DNA of 64,000 nucleotides, taken from Bacteroidota bacterium (GTDB taxonomy: Bacteria > Bacteroidota > Ignavibacteria > Ignavibacteriales > Melioribacteraceae). The stretch's first letter is position 1. The number at the start of each line of letters is the position of its first letter. The translations under genes were made by a program, and so were the position numbers. The notes under the pieces are model-generated. The model saw nothing but the letters and a program-made list of their open reading frames with translations, searched no databases and was not told the DNA's origin. This document shows positions 26,286 to 35,041 of this stretch, piece after piece. The stretch lies in the NCBI GenBank assembly GCA_018829205.1, contig JAHJUE010000006.1:308452-372451 (forward strand). The letters run 5' to 3'.

Positions 26286-28607
26286 TTATTCAATAATTAG
26301 ATAACTCCCTTTAAAATCCTGGGTTCTTGCTTCAATCGTACATTCATCAAAAGGCGGTTTTTTAAATTCAATCTGCGCTTTACCGTTTGCGAATTCTATA
26401 ACAGAACTTTTTGTATACGTCCCGTAATTTTCAATAAGGCTTCCGCTGCCGCTGATAGAAAAATAAACGCGGTCATTAAAATCGATACATCTTCTTCCGG
26501 TAAGATCAACAACCGTGGCGGTGATTAAATAATTCGCGTTAGCAAGTCTTTCAGCGCTTAAAAATATTTCTTCCGGTTTGGAATTTTTCTCGTTGTAATA
26601 ATTTAGTATTAGAGTATCACTAACTAGTCCTTTTTCAGTTTTCCCGAACGCGATTAATTCATTTACACCAGCGGCGAAATTTATATCCCAGTTTAATCCG
26701 GACGCGGGAAATTCATTTAAATTTTTTGTCTTTATGCCCATAGATATTCCATTCAGGAAAAGTTCAACTTCGGTACAATTGCTAAAGACACAGACATTCC
26801 TGAAATCATTTAACGCTCCGAATCTTTCATCCCAAGTATGAGATTCAATATATACGAACTTGTCGTTCTTATTCCAATATGATTTAAATACATAATACGA
26901 GTCCTTAGGATTCCCTTCTCTGTCAACCAATCCTTTTTGATTAATATAAGGCAATGAATTTTCGGGACGAAGAGGAGTTCCAAAATCTTTAAACGCCCAT
27001 TGAGCATTGCCTGAAAAATCATCGTTATTTTCGGAAACCGAAAGATGCCAGTCAAATAAATCAACAATATAATTTTCACTCCAGTCGCCGATTTTAGCTA
27101 CATTATCAACCTTCACCTGGTTTACAGCTTCTGTCCATTCATCCGGATTAAGCATACCGTCGCCTGTAACCGGGAATTCCGAATGCCTTCCGAGATGACT
27201 TGAACCTCCGTACTCCGCATGAAAAAATCTTTTGTATTTTTTCAATGCATCATCAACTGCATTCCCGTAACTTTTATAAACGCCCGAGTACCAGCCGGCC
27301 CAAATTGAAGGAGAGAAAACATCAACAATATCGGCGCCTTCATAAAATTTTCTAATAGATGTAAGTCTTTGCGGATCCAAAGCATGAGCTATGTCATTAA
27401 GCTCGATCGCAAATTTTCTGAGATTATTAATATTGTCCCCCCCTTCATAATCAGGCAGCCAATAAACTTCATTTCCTATTGACCGGATAATAATTGAAGG
27501 ATTATTATAATTCCGGTTTATTTGTTCTTTAAAAAGATTCTTTGTTGTTTCCTGCCATTGTATATCACCAAGTCCTCCCCTGCACCATGGAAGCTCATCC
27601 CAAATTAAAAGGCCTAGTTCATCGGCAGATTTATAAACCTCAGGGTCCTGCGGATAATGAGCCAGACGGACAAAATTCGCTCCCATTTCTTTTATCATTT
27701 CCATATCGCGTCTGTGAAGTTCGTTCGGCATGGCATTAGCCATTCCGGCAAAATCTTCATGCCTGTGTGTACCGCGTAGTTTTAATCTTTTCCCATTTAA
27801 ATAAAAAGCTCCGTGTTCTTTGAATTCAAACCACCGCAGTCCGAATCGGTCCGATATTTCATCGATTATTTTTCCGTCCGACATTAGCCTAACTTTAATT
27901 AAATATAAATTCGGAGTTTCCGTTGACCATAATAAAGGATCATTTATTTGACCGAGCGCAATCTTGTTTTCTTTGTTTATATTTTTTTTAGTTTCGGAGA
28001 CTAACTTACCATCAGGACCGACAATGCTGATAACGGCGTAGGATTTATCTATTAGAGTATCGGCATTAAAAGATATTTCAATTCTGCCGAAGCTGTTACT
28101 AATTTCAGGCGTGTTTATTTTTAAAGAATTTAAATTGGAAGAGGGAACAACATTCAGCCATACGTCTCTGGGTATTCCGCCGTATATAAAGAAATCAGAT
28201 TTTTGAGATGGGATAATTGAACGGTCAATTGAATTATCGGCGCGGACTAATATTTTATTTTCACCGGGCTTAAGATATTTTGTTATATCAAATTCAAATC
28301 CTATATAACCGCCAATATGTTTTCCGACATATTGATCATTAACATAAATTTCCGCTTTGATATTAACGGCTTCAAATTCGAGGATATATTTTTTACCGGA
28401 AGTTATTTCCTGAAGGTTTATTACTTTTTCATACCAGCCGGCATCTCTTCTGTAGCCCGGCGCTTGATCAACGGCGTCAAATTTATTCCATGAATGAGGA
28501 AGATCAACTAATTGCCAACTCGACGCCGACTTATTTAAATTTTGATGACCAATATTATCTTCAAGATAAAACCAATTATCATAAAGATTAATTTTTAGTC
28601 TTTTTTT
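26286..28607 (-). CDS. Glycoside hydrolase family 2 enzyme, in the -1 frame of the upstream GH88 gene
   Basis: A complete GH2 enzyme of about 771 residues can be read from 28601 to 26286: sugar-binding domain (VDLPHSWNKF, YGGIPRDVWL), immunoglobulin-like domain (PLLWSTETPNLY), TIM barrel from about 27884, and a C-terminal add-on domain. The acid/base Glu is in SIGNEVYW and the nucleophile Glu in FHAEYGGS. The problem is the start: the frame opens after a TGA at 28628 and has no ATG, GTG or TTG until 27884, deep inside the protein. It has no signal peptide of its own. It overlaps the end of the GH88 gene at a run of ten A residues, and adding one A would fuse the two genes. It is probably a beta-galactosidase or beta-glucuronidase acting after the lyases. 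Confidence 0.85.
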   Translation of the reverse strand, partial: KKRLKINLYDNWFYLEDNIGHQNLNKSASSWQLVDLPHSWNKFDAVDQAPGYRRDAGWYEKVINLQEITSGKKYILEFEAVNIKAEIYVNDQYVGKHIGGYIGFEFDITKYLKPGENKILVRADNSIDRSIIPSQKSDFFIYGGIPRDVWLNVVPSSNLNSLKINTPEISNSFGRIEISFNADTLIDKSYAVISIVGPDGKLVSETKKNINKENKIALGQINDPLLWSTETPNLYLIKVRLMSDGKIIDEISDRFGLRWFEFKEHGAFYLNGKRLKLRGTHRHEDFAGMANAMPNELHRRDMEMIKEMGANFVRLAHYPQDPEVYKSADELGLLIWDELPWCRGGLGDIQWQETTKNLFKEQINRNYNNPSIIIRSIGNEVYWLPDYEGGDNINNLRKFAIELNDIAHALDPQRLTSIRKFYEGADIVDVFSPSIWAGWYSGVYKSYGNAVDDALKKYKRFFHAEYGGSSHLGRHSEFPVTGDGMLNPDEWTEAVNQVKVDNVAKIGDWSENYIVDLFDWHLSVSENNDDFSGNAQWAFKDFGTPLRPENSLPYINQKGLVDREGNPKDSYYVFKSYWNKNDKFVYIESHTWDERFGALNDFRNVCVFSNCTEVELFLNGISMGIKTKNLNEFPASGLNWDINFAAGVNELIAFGKTEKGLVSDTLILNYYNEKNSKPEEIFLSAERLANANYLITATVVDLTGRRCIDFNDRVYFSISGSGSLIENYGTYTKSSVIEFANGKAQIEFKKPPFDECTIEARTQDFKGSYLIIE

Positions 28608-29806
28608 TTTACGTCTGTATTTATATCAATTAGATTTCTTTTTAAATATTTATGAAGCGCCTCAACAAAGTAATAATCACCGCAAGGGAAAGACTCATCA
28701 ATACCCCATCCGGCATTAAAATTGTAAACAGTATGAATTAAAATTCCTTCTTCTATTTTTCTATTCGAATTTAAGAATGTATAATTTTCAACAAGGCTTT
28801 CGGTAATTATATCGGCTGCTGAAATATATTTTTTATAATCTTCCTTAGTGTTACAAACTTCGGCCAATATACTCATACCGGAAGCGGCAATTGCTCCGGC
28901 CGAGGCATCTTTAGAAACATTTACATCAGAAATATCAAGATCCCAATAAGGCACATTATCATCGGGAAGCTGATTCAAAAAGAAATCCGCCATTTTTTTA
29001 GAAGCGTTTAAAAATCTGATATCGCCAGTGTTTTTATAAACTTGAGCAAATCCATAAATTCCCCAAGCCTGTCCCCTGGCCCAAGTTGAATTGTCGGTAA
29101 AACCCTGATGAGTATATTTTTTCAAAATCTTGCCGTTATCAGGATCAAATTCAACAACATGATATGAACTGAAATTATCCCTTAAATGTTCATTTAGGCA
29201 GACAACGGCATGTTTATAAGCAATGTCGTAAAACTCGGGAATACCGTACTCACGGGCCGCCCAAAACAAAAGCTCCAGGTTCAGCATGGTATCAATAATC
29301 ATTAAGCCTTCCCTGTCATCTGATCCGAGTTCACCCCATGCTCTTATAAAATTTCCTTTTTCATTAAATCTTTTCGCCAGCATTTTAGCTGCTCTTAATC
29401 CGGCTTCTTTATATTTCACGTCTCCGGTTTTACGATACGCGTTTATTGCCGAATGAAGAAAAATAAATCCCATATCGTGAGTATAATTAATATCCGCGTA
29501 GTTAATTAGAACATCGGATATAACTATAGCTTCATCAAACAGTATTTTGTTTGAAGTAATTTCATTCATAAGGAATAATTCCCCGGCGGCAAATCCGGAA
29601 AACCAGTTAACATTCTCCCGGTATTTCCATATGCCGTCAACCGTAAATTCAGGCCATCTGCCGTCAAATATTTTTACTTTCTTCAATAACTGTAATTCTA
29701 TTTTTTCAATTATTCCGGTATAATCCTTGGCGTAGGATTTTACCGACAGCGCATTTAGCATAATCACTAACGCAATAATTACCAATAAATTAGTTTTGTT
29801 TTTCAT
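28595..29806 (-). CDS. Glycoside hydrolase family 88 (unsaturated glucuronyl hydrolase)
   Basis: A 403-residue enzyme that should remove the 4,5-unsaturated uronic acid left at the end of oligosaccharides by lyases. A signal peptide ends near SYAKD (about 26). The (alpha/alpha)6-barrel markers are THDMGFIFLHSA (catalytic Asp), DREGLMIIDTMLNL (second Asp), GFTDNSTWARGQAWGIYGF and FPCGDYYFVEALH. I prefer the ATG at 29806, which overlaps the TAA stop of the upstream lyase (TAATG), a sign of translational coupling. The last codons read VKKKD-stop across a ten-A run. A shift of -1 there continues into the GH2 gene, so this may really be the first half of a GH88-GH2 fusion. Confidence 0.88.
   Translation of the reverse strand: MKNKTNLLVIIALVIMLNALSVKSYAKDYTGIIEKIELQLLKKVKIFDGRWPEFTVDGIWKYRENVNWFSGFAAGELFLMNEITSNKILFDEAIVISDVLINYADINYTHDMGFIFLHSAINAYRKTGDVKYKEAGLRAAKMLAKRFNEKGNFIRAWGELGSDDREGLMIIDTMLNLELLFWAAREYGIPEFYDIAYKHAVVCLNEHLRDNFSSYHVVEFDPDNGKILKKYTHQGFTDNSTWARGQAWGIYGFAQVYKNTGDIRFLNASKKMADFFLNQLPDDNVPYWDLDISDVNVSKDASAGAIAASGMSILAEVCNTKEDYKKYISAADIITESLVENYTFLNSNRKIEEGILIHTVYNFNAGWGIDESFPCGDYYFVEALHKYLKRNLIDINTDVKKKD
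28601..28610 (-). other. Ten-A homopolymer at the GH88/GH2 frame change
   Basis: The minus strand has GT, then ten A, then GACTAA. In the GH88 frame this reads Val-Lys-Lys-Lys-Asp-stop. Sliding one base back gives Lys-Arg-Leu-Lys and enters the GH2 frame. A run this long is prone to RNA polymerase slippage, and also to length errors in sequencing or assembly. Confidence 0.75.
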
Positions 29807-30993
29807 TACTCTATCCATAATAAGGGTTGACGAATGGGATAATTTCTAATTATTTCTTCTGTTTCGGGATCCGGGTTTAACTTATTCCATAAATCAAAAT
29901 ATTTTTGTTCGTTGAAATTAATTGACGCAAAAAGCAAGGATGGCTGTCTAACAGGCCATTCATCCCAATAAGAAATATCTTTTTTATAAGGCCATAATGA
30001 TTTGTTTTCCAAGTAGGGGAATAAAAATGCAACGGCTTTTTCAATACCTCTGCCGTCGGCGGTTTTATATTTCCATAAATTATCCTCTTTAATGCCGGCT
30101 ATTTCACAAACCATAGCCATTGCATCAAGATTAAATATGGAGTACGCATAAGGTTTTGTTCTAGCAAGTTCTTTAGGGAAACTTCCGTCTATATCCATTT
30201 GAGTCGGGATAAGAACTTCTTTATAAAAATTCCTCACATAATTCAGAACATCCTGGTTATCGGTTAAAAGAGCGTACATAGCCGCCTGCATTGCCCAGCA
30301 AGTACTGTGATTATTTCCGTTATCCCTTTCTTCTACTCCGAATTTATGAGTTGTCATCCATAATAAATATTCACCGAACCAATTTTTAATTTCGCAAAAC
30401 AGAGATTGATTAACAGCCTTTAATTCCGACAGAACTAATATAGATTTTGCCACTTCGACCAAATGTATTGTATCAATTATTCCAATTCCTCTTCCTGAGA
30501 CAATTCCTTTTATAGCCTGCGCGTATAGAAGGTTTGCGTTCATCCTGGTATTAGGATTAATAAACCAGGCTTTAAGATGTCTGACGGCGTGTTCGGCGTA
30601 TTTTATATTTCCGGTAATTTTATAAGCGGCCACTAAAACGGGAACTTGAATTGATAATCTTCTTAACGCTTCTCTATGCGCGTTAAAGTTTTCAGGATTT
30701 GTCAATCCGTCTCTTCTTATGTAAGGCCCGTCAATATCATCCGGATTTGGCCACCAATAGTCTCCTTCGCTATAATAATCGTTTAGTCCTCCCGCGCTTC
30801 TATCACATGTAAAACTTGTTATGGTTACAGGCTCTTCTTTTAAGTACTTATCTGCGGCGGTAACAACGCGTGTTTGCTCTCCATCAATTTCGATGTGCTC
30901 AGTGCATCCCAAAATAAAAATGAGAGAGCTTATTAAGATGATTGTTGTAAATTTCATTGCCGAACCGATAAATATTTTTTGAATTAATTTCAT
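29806..30993 (-). CDS. Alginate-lyase-superfamily enzyme (PL38-like)
   Basis: A 395-residue secreted or lipid-anchored lyase candidate. A lipobox-like LIFILGC lies at about residue 30. The (alpha/alpha) toroid family shows as YWWPNPDDIDGPYIRRDG, followed by GRGIGIID and NGNNHSTCWAMQAAMYA, then ELARTKPYAYSIFNLDA. These match the alginate_lyase Pfam family, whose members grouped as PL38 include glucuronan lyases (from memory). It is a paralogue of the 31976-33193 protein. Its start overlaps the stop of the esterase gene (TAATG), and its own stop overlaps the GH88 start, so all are one translationally coupled operon. It probably creates the unsaturated ends that GH88 removes. Confidence 0.8.
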   Translation of the reverse strand: MKLIQKIFIGSAMKFTTIILISSLIFILGCTEHIEIDGEQTRVVTAADKYLKEEPVTITSFTCDRSAGGLNDYYSEGDYWWPNPDDIDGPYIRRDGLTNPENFNAHREALRRLSIQVPVLVAAYKITGNIKYAEHAVRHLKAWFINPNTRMNANLLYAQAIKGIVSGRGIGIIDTIHLVEVAKSILVLSELKAVNQSLFCEIKNWFGEYLLWMTTHKFGVEERDNGNNHSTCWAMQAAMYALLTDNQDVLNYVRNFYKEVLIPTQMDIDGSFPKELARTKPYAYSIFNLDAMAMVCEIAGIKEDNLWKYKTADGRGIEKAVAFLFPYLENKSLWPYKKDISYWDEWPVRQPSLLFASINFNEQKYFDLWNKLNPDPETEEIIRNYPIRQPLLWIE

Positions 30994-31919
30994 TACAGTA
31001 TTTTATTCTCAATAAGCCATTTATCCAAAAGATACAGCCATTGTTCGCTGACCCATTTATTCCGCATGGCGAAGCCATGCCCAGCGTTTTGGAAAATATG
31101 CATTGCGGCGGGAACATTATTTTTCACAAGCTCCTGATAATAAATAAGACTATTCGATACCGGAACCGAAGCATCGTCGCTTGCATGAAGAAGAAATGTC
31201 ATAGGCGTGTTTGCCGTTACATTCATTTCATTTGAATAAAAATTTATAAGATTTTTATCCGGATTATCTCCCAGCAGATTTTTCCTTGATCCTTTATGAG
31301 TGAATTCTTCTTTCATAGTTATAACAGGATAAATTAAAATACTGAAGTAGGGACGAAGACTTATCCCGTTATTAATAGGGAAAAACGCGGATTCAAAATG
31401 AGTTGAAGCAGACGCGGCAAGATGTCCGCCCGCTGAAGAACCTAACACGCCAATTTTATCAGGATTAATATTATAATCGGCGGCATTATTTTTAAGATAA
31501 TAAATAGCCTGCTGCAAATCGGCCAGAGGGACTCTTTCTTTGTGAGTCATAAATTTATCGTTAGGCAGTCTATATTTTAATACAAAGGCTGATATGCCCC
31601 GATCCGAGAACCATTTTCCGATTCCGCCTCCTTCAAAAGAATATGCTAATCGCGTATAACCTCCGCCGGGACAAATAATAACAGACACGCCGTTCGGAAT
31701 TTCCGGTTTAAAATATTCGAGTTCGGGAATTGTAATATCGTAATAACGCGTAACATTGTTGGAATCAGTTTCTGCTCTTTGAAAATTTTCCGCTGTTAAT
31801 GAATAAAGAGGCTGGCCCGGCCAAATTTTTATAAAACTATTTTCTTGGGCGAAAATATGAAATATTCCTATACAGGAAATTCCTATATATAACATCAATA
31901 GTTTAAAAATATTATTCAT
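30993..31919 (-). CDS. Alpha/beta-hydrolase, probable carbohydrate (acetyl) esterase
   Basis: A 308-residue secreted esterase. The oxyanion segment is VIICPGGGYTRL, the nucleophile elbow GSSAGGH, the acid Asp in HASDDASVPV, and the His in NAGHGFA. This is the acetyl-xylan-esterase-like family often placed in polysaccharide loci. I use the ATG at 31919, which begins a signal peptide (MNNIFKLLMLYIG). A GTG at 31979 overlaps the stop of the upstream gene (GTGA) and may also be used, adding 20 residues. It would remove acetyl groups that block the two neighbouring lyases. Confidence 0.82.
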   Translation of the reverse strand: MNNIFKLLMLYIGISCIGIFHIFAQENSFIKIWPGQPLYSLTAENFQRAETDSNNVTRYYDITIPELEYFKPEIPNGVSVIICPGGGYTRLAYSFEGGGIGKWFSDRGISAFVLKYRLPNDKFMTHKERVPLADLQQAIYYLKNNAADYNINPDKIGVLGSSAGGHLAASASTHFESAFFPINNGISLRPYFSILIYPVITMKEEFTHKGSRKNLLGDNPDKNLINFYSNEMNVTANTPMTFLLHASDDASVPVSNSLIYYQELVKNNVPAAMHIFQNAGHGFAMRNKWVSEQWLYLLDKWLIENKIL

Positions 31920-31975
31920 ATTATTTTTCTCTGCATAACGATCGGAACGGAATTTTAATAGATGAATTATTAGTT

Positions 31976-33193
31976 TCACAATTTTTTAATTCTTTCATAA
32001 AAAGAAATTTTATCACCGAATAGTTTTAATATCCAACTACCGTATAATTTTTCGTCGTATTTTTTTTGAGCAAGCAGCAGCATGGGTAAAAATGCGTCTG
32101 TTTTAAATTTATCTATCTGCTTGTATTTCCAATTACCTTGGTCAACGGCATATGGGAGTAAATAATCCAAAGCTTTTTTAATTGATCCTCCCGAAGCCGA
32201 AACGGAATTCCATAAATCAAGACCGACTACATCTCCAAGCAGCGCTAAATGCATAAACGCGGAAAGATTCATAAGGCTGTATGAAAAAGATTTTGTTCTT
32301 GCTAATTCTCTTGGCTGTTTACCTTCATTATCAATTTGAACTTCAATTCTTTTTTGAACAACATCGCTTAAAATGTTTTTAGCGAAATCATATTTGCCCA
32401 GAGAAATTGCTATCGCCGCTGTCTGCACATCATACCATGTTCCATGATTATTTTTTTCGTTTGATTCGTCAATACCGTATGTATGAGTGGTTAACCATGT
32501 AAAATAATCATCAAACCATTTTGTTAATTTTTCATCGTCGCCGTTCAACCAAACGCCTGATTCTCTTAACAGAATTACCGCGTCGGTAATACCGAATATG
32601 AATCGTGATTCAATAATACCGATTCCTCTTCCCGAGGTAATTCCCGGGATACCTTGCGAATACACTAAATTAGGATTCATTCTCGTATCTTCATCAATAA
32701 ACCAAACCCGAAGATGTTCAGCCGCTTTTAAGGCATATTTTGATTCCCTGGTTATATAAAATAAGACGGTTAGATTTTCGACGGCTCTTATTGTTTCGGC
32801 AAGATATCTTTCATCCGGTATTTCATAATACTCAGGATTGCGTTCCCCGTCTCTTCTGATATACGGCAGTCCGTCAAGTTTGCTTGTGTCCGGCCACCAG
32901 TATGGACCGATGCTCATAAAATCATGTTTATCACCGCTGGGCGGAGTTATCGATTTTTCCATTACCGATAGCGGTTTCATATTCAGAAGAATATTTGACA
33001 TAGAGTCAATTTTGTTTTTTAAACTGCTTGTTGAATTTACATTCTCACTAAATAGAACTCTAATTTCTTGCAATTGTTCAGTGTCAATAAATATCGGTCT
33101 GTTCAATTTATTCTGAGAAAATAAAAAGATTGGCTGTAGAACTATCATAAATGCAATTAAAACCAATGGCCTCAAATATTTTATTTTTCCCAA
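31976..33193 (-). CDS. Alginate-lyase-superfamily enzyme (PL38-like)
   Basis: A 405-residue paralogue of the 29806-30993 enzyme, with a signal peptide (ending LFLFSQ region, about 27). It has the same landmarks: SIGPYWWPDTSKLDG followed by LPYIRRDGERNPE, GRGIGIIE, NEKNNHGTWYDVQTAAIA and ELARTKSFSYSLMNL. The shared HG/HS-type catalytic region (NNHGTWYDVQ) is intact. Two such lyases in one operon suggest sequential cutting of a uronic-acid polymer or different end/side-chain preferences. AAAGGGTAT precedes the ATG and supplies the ribosome site. It is the first enzyme gene after the stem-loop at 33368-33400. Confidence 0.82.
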   Translation of the reverse strand: MGKIKYLRPLVLIAFMIVLQPIFLFSQNKLNRPIFIDTEQLQEIRVLFSENVNSTSSLKNKIDSMSNILLNMKPLSVMEKSITPPSGDKHDFMSIGPYWWPDTSKLDGLPYIRRDGERNPEYYEIPDERYLAETIRAVENLTVLFYITRESKYALKAAEHLRVWFIDEDTRMNPNLVYSQGIPGITSGRGIGIIESRFIFGITDAVILLRESGVWLNGDDEKLTKWFDDYFTWLTTHTYGIDESNEKNNHGTWYDVQTAAIAISLGKYDFAKNILSDVVQKRIEVQIDNEGKQPRELARTKSFSYSLMNLSAFMHLALLGDVVGLDLWNSVSASGGSIKKALDYLLPYAVDQGNWKYKQIDKFKTDAFLPMLLLAQKKYDEKLYGSWILKLFGDKISFYERIKKL

Positions 33194-33367
33194 TTTTAAT
33201 ACCCTTTATAAATTGTATGTTTTGAATTTCAAACTTTGACTACGATTATAAATTTGTTTTTAACGACTCAATTATTTTTAAAATCTTATTTTGACGCGAA
33301 AATTTTCTATAGTTATGCTATAAACATTTAACTCATATATTTTAATTATATTTTTTTAAGATCAAGA

Positions 33368-33400
33368 TTAGAGAGCAGAACCTTTGGCCATGCTCTCTAA
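33368..33400 (-). terminator. Strong stem-loop after the beta-helix gene of locus 2
   Basis: TTAGAGAGCA (33368-33377) and TGCTCTCTAA (33391-33400) are perfect inverse complements around a 13-base loop. The stem stands 16 bases after the stop of the beta-helix gene and 175 bases before the next gene start. No T-run follows directly on the minus strand, so it may protect the 3' end or slow transcription rather than end it. Confidence 0.55.
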
Positions 33401-33415
33401 CCAAGGCAGGAACAA

Positions 33416-34978
33416 TTATTTTAACAACATCATTTTTTTAGATTGAGTGAAATTATTTGTCGTAATAGTATATAAATAAATTCCGCTTGCTAAATTTGAG
33501 GCGTCAAAATTATAATTATAAGATCCCGCAGAAAGCTCGCCGTTAACTAACTCGGTAATTTTCTGTCCCAAAACATTATAAACAGATAGTGTTACAAAAC
33601 CCGATTGAGGAATATTAAATTTAATATCTGTTGAAGGGTTAAACGGATTAGGATAATTCTGTTCCAAACTATAATCGGAAGGCAGTCCGTTTAATTCTTC
33701 CAATCCCGTTAGGTCAACTCCTTCTTCCCATTGCGCTTTCATTGCCGGATACCAATTTAAATCACCGGCGGGATATCCGTCAGCCGCGGTATAAGCTGCG
33801 GCGGTTTTTCCGTAACTCATATTTACTTCTTCGGGTGTTAGGACTTCGGTTCTTGTTGTAAATCCTGTGTTTGACCAATTCGTACCGCCGTTTATATAAT
33901 TGCCCAAATCAAGTCTAAGGCTGTCTAAACTAGGCGCTTTAACAAATGTAAGCTGTTCGTCAATCACCGCTTCGGAAAGTGTAATTCTGTCAAGCCATTC
34001 TTTATTAAACAAAGGCGCAGGCTGCACAGCAAGCGGATTGATTGCAAATAGTTCCGTGAAACGGCTTTCTGTAAACACCACGTTATTCTTCATATCAATT
34101 GTAGTATTTAAAGTATCGGTTCCTGTAACAGTAAAAATACATATTGTTTTAGCCGGGTCCGCGTATCCGACTTCGTCCTTTCTGTTTGAAAGAGTATCGG
34201 TTCCCAATAAGCCAACGTTAGCGACAACATTATTAGTGAATACTAATTCTTTAGTAGTTCTGAATTGAAACGGCGGACGGTAGCCGATATTTCCGTAAAA
34301 TGTGTTATGATCGAATTTAGCAAAAGTGATAATTCCCGGAAGACCCATGTTGCGGATGAATCTATCGTTGCAATTTAGAAAAGTATTGTTCACAACTACT
34401 AATGAATCAATGCTGGAACCGCGAGTGTCAAGAAATCTTCCGTTATCAATTCTATCTTCTCTGCCGTCCCATAAATGAAGACTGTTTTTATAAAAAACTT
34501 TGCATCCTACAAATGCGTTAAGATCGATTGTTCTGAGCCAGTATCTTTCGAAAACACATCCGTCGACGACTAATTTTAAATTATCAGCCGCGTATCTAAT
34601 AGCTCTGCCTGTCGAAATTGTACGCAGAGGACCGCGTGAACCGTTAAAATGAATATTTTCAAGGGTAAGATCGGCGGAAATTTGAACGTCCGGATCTCCC
34701 GCATATGTTCCCAGGTCTGTAGGAATTTGCTGAAGCAGAGGTCTTTTTCCGCTGCCTTCTGCCGCGCGTATTGTAAGAGGAACAGCAACATCCAATCTTC
34801 CCTGGAACAAATATATTCCGTCTCTTTCAAGAACAAGAATATCGCCGGCGGCAGCACCTGATATTGCGGTACTGATTGAATTTATATCTGCAGCGGGTAC
34901 ATTAATTATATTCTGCGAATAAGTGTAGGTAGTAAAACAAACAAATGTTAAAAATATACTTAGAATAAATTTGCGCAT
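33416..34978 (-). CDS. T9SS-exported right-handed beta-helix protein (DUF4957/DUF5123-like)
   Basis: A 520-residue protein of the same family as 11433-12749 and 53103-54785. The signal peptide ends TYTYSQ (about 21). The beta-helix opening INSISTAISGAAAGDILVLE is followed by TIRAAEGSGKRPLL. A YTAADGYPAGDLNWYP segment precedes the T9SS domain (YPNPFNPSTDIKF, ending KMMLLK). The gene is 63 bases downstream of the TBDR and followed by a stem-loop. DUF4957/DUF5123 proteins lie beside SusCD pairs in Bacteroides pectin loci (from memory). Here there is no SusD, so this protein may supply surface glycan binding for the receptor. Confidence 0.8.
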   Translation of the reverse strand: MRKFILSIFLTFVCFTTYTYSQNIINVPAADINSISTAISGAAAGDILVLERDGIYLFQGRLDVAVPLTIRAAEGSGKRPLLQQIPTDLGTYAGDPDVQISADLTLENIHFNGSRGPLRTISTGRAIRYAADNLKLVVDGCVFERYWLRTIDLNAFVGCKVFYKNSLHLWDGREDRIDNGRFLDTRGSSIDSLVVVNNTFLNCNDRFIRNMGLPGIITFAKFDHNTFYGNIGYRPPFQFRTTKELVFTNNVVANVGLLGTDTLSNRKDEVGYADPAKTICIFTVTGTDTLNTTIDMKNNVVFTESRFTELFAINPLAVQPAPLFNKEWLDRITLSEAVIDEQLTFVKAPSLDSLRLDLGNYINGGTNWSNTGFTTRTEVLTPEEVNMSYGKTAAAYTAADGYPAGDLNWYPAMKAQWEEGVDLTGLEELNGLPSDYSLEQNYPNPFNPSTDIKFNIPQSGFVTLSVYNVLGQKITELVNGELSAGSYNYNFDASNLASGIYLYTITTNNFTQSKKMMLLK

Positions 34979-35041
34979 ATATGACCTCCTGTTATTTTGA
35001 ATGATTAAATATTATTCAAACTAAATTTAGATTATGTCAAA

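Noticed and set aside
33194..33215. AAAGGGTAT before the PL38-like gene read as a copy of the ECF box
   Set aside because: It is only about 10 bases from the ATG, serves as the ribosome site, and has no TATTAA at 16 bases.
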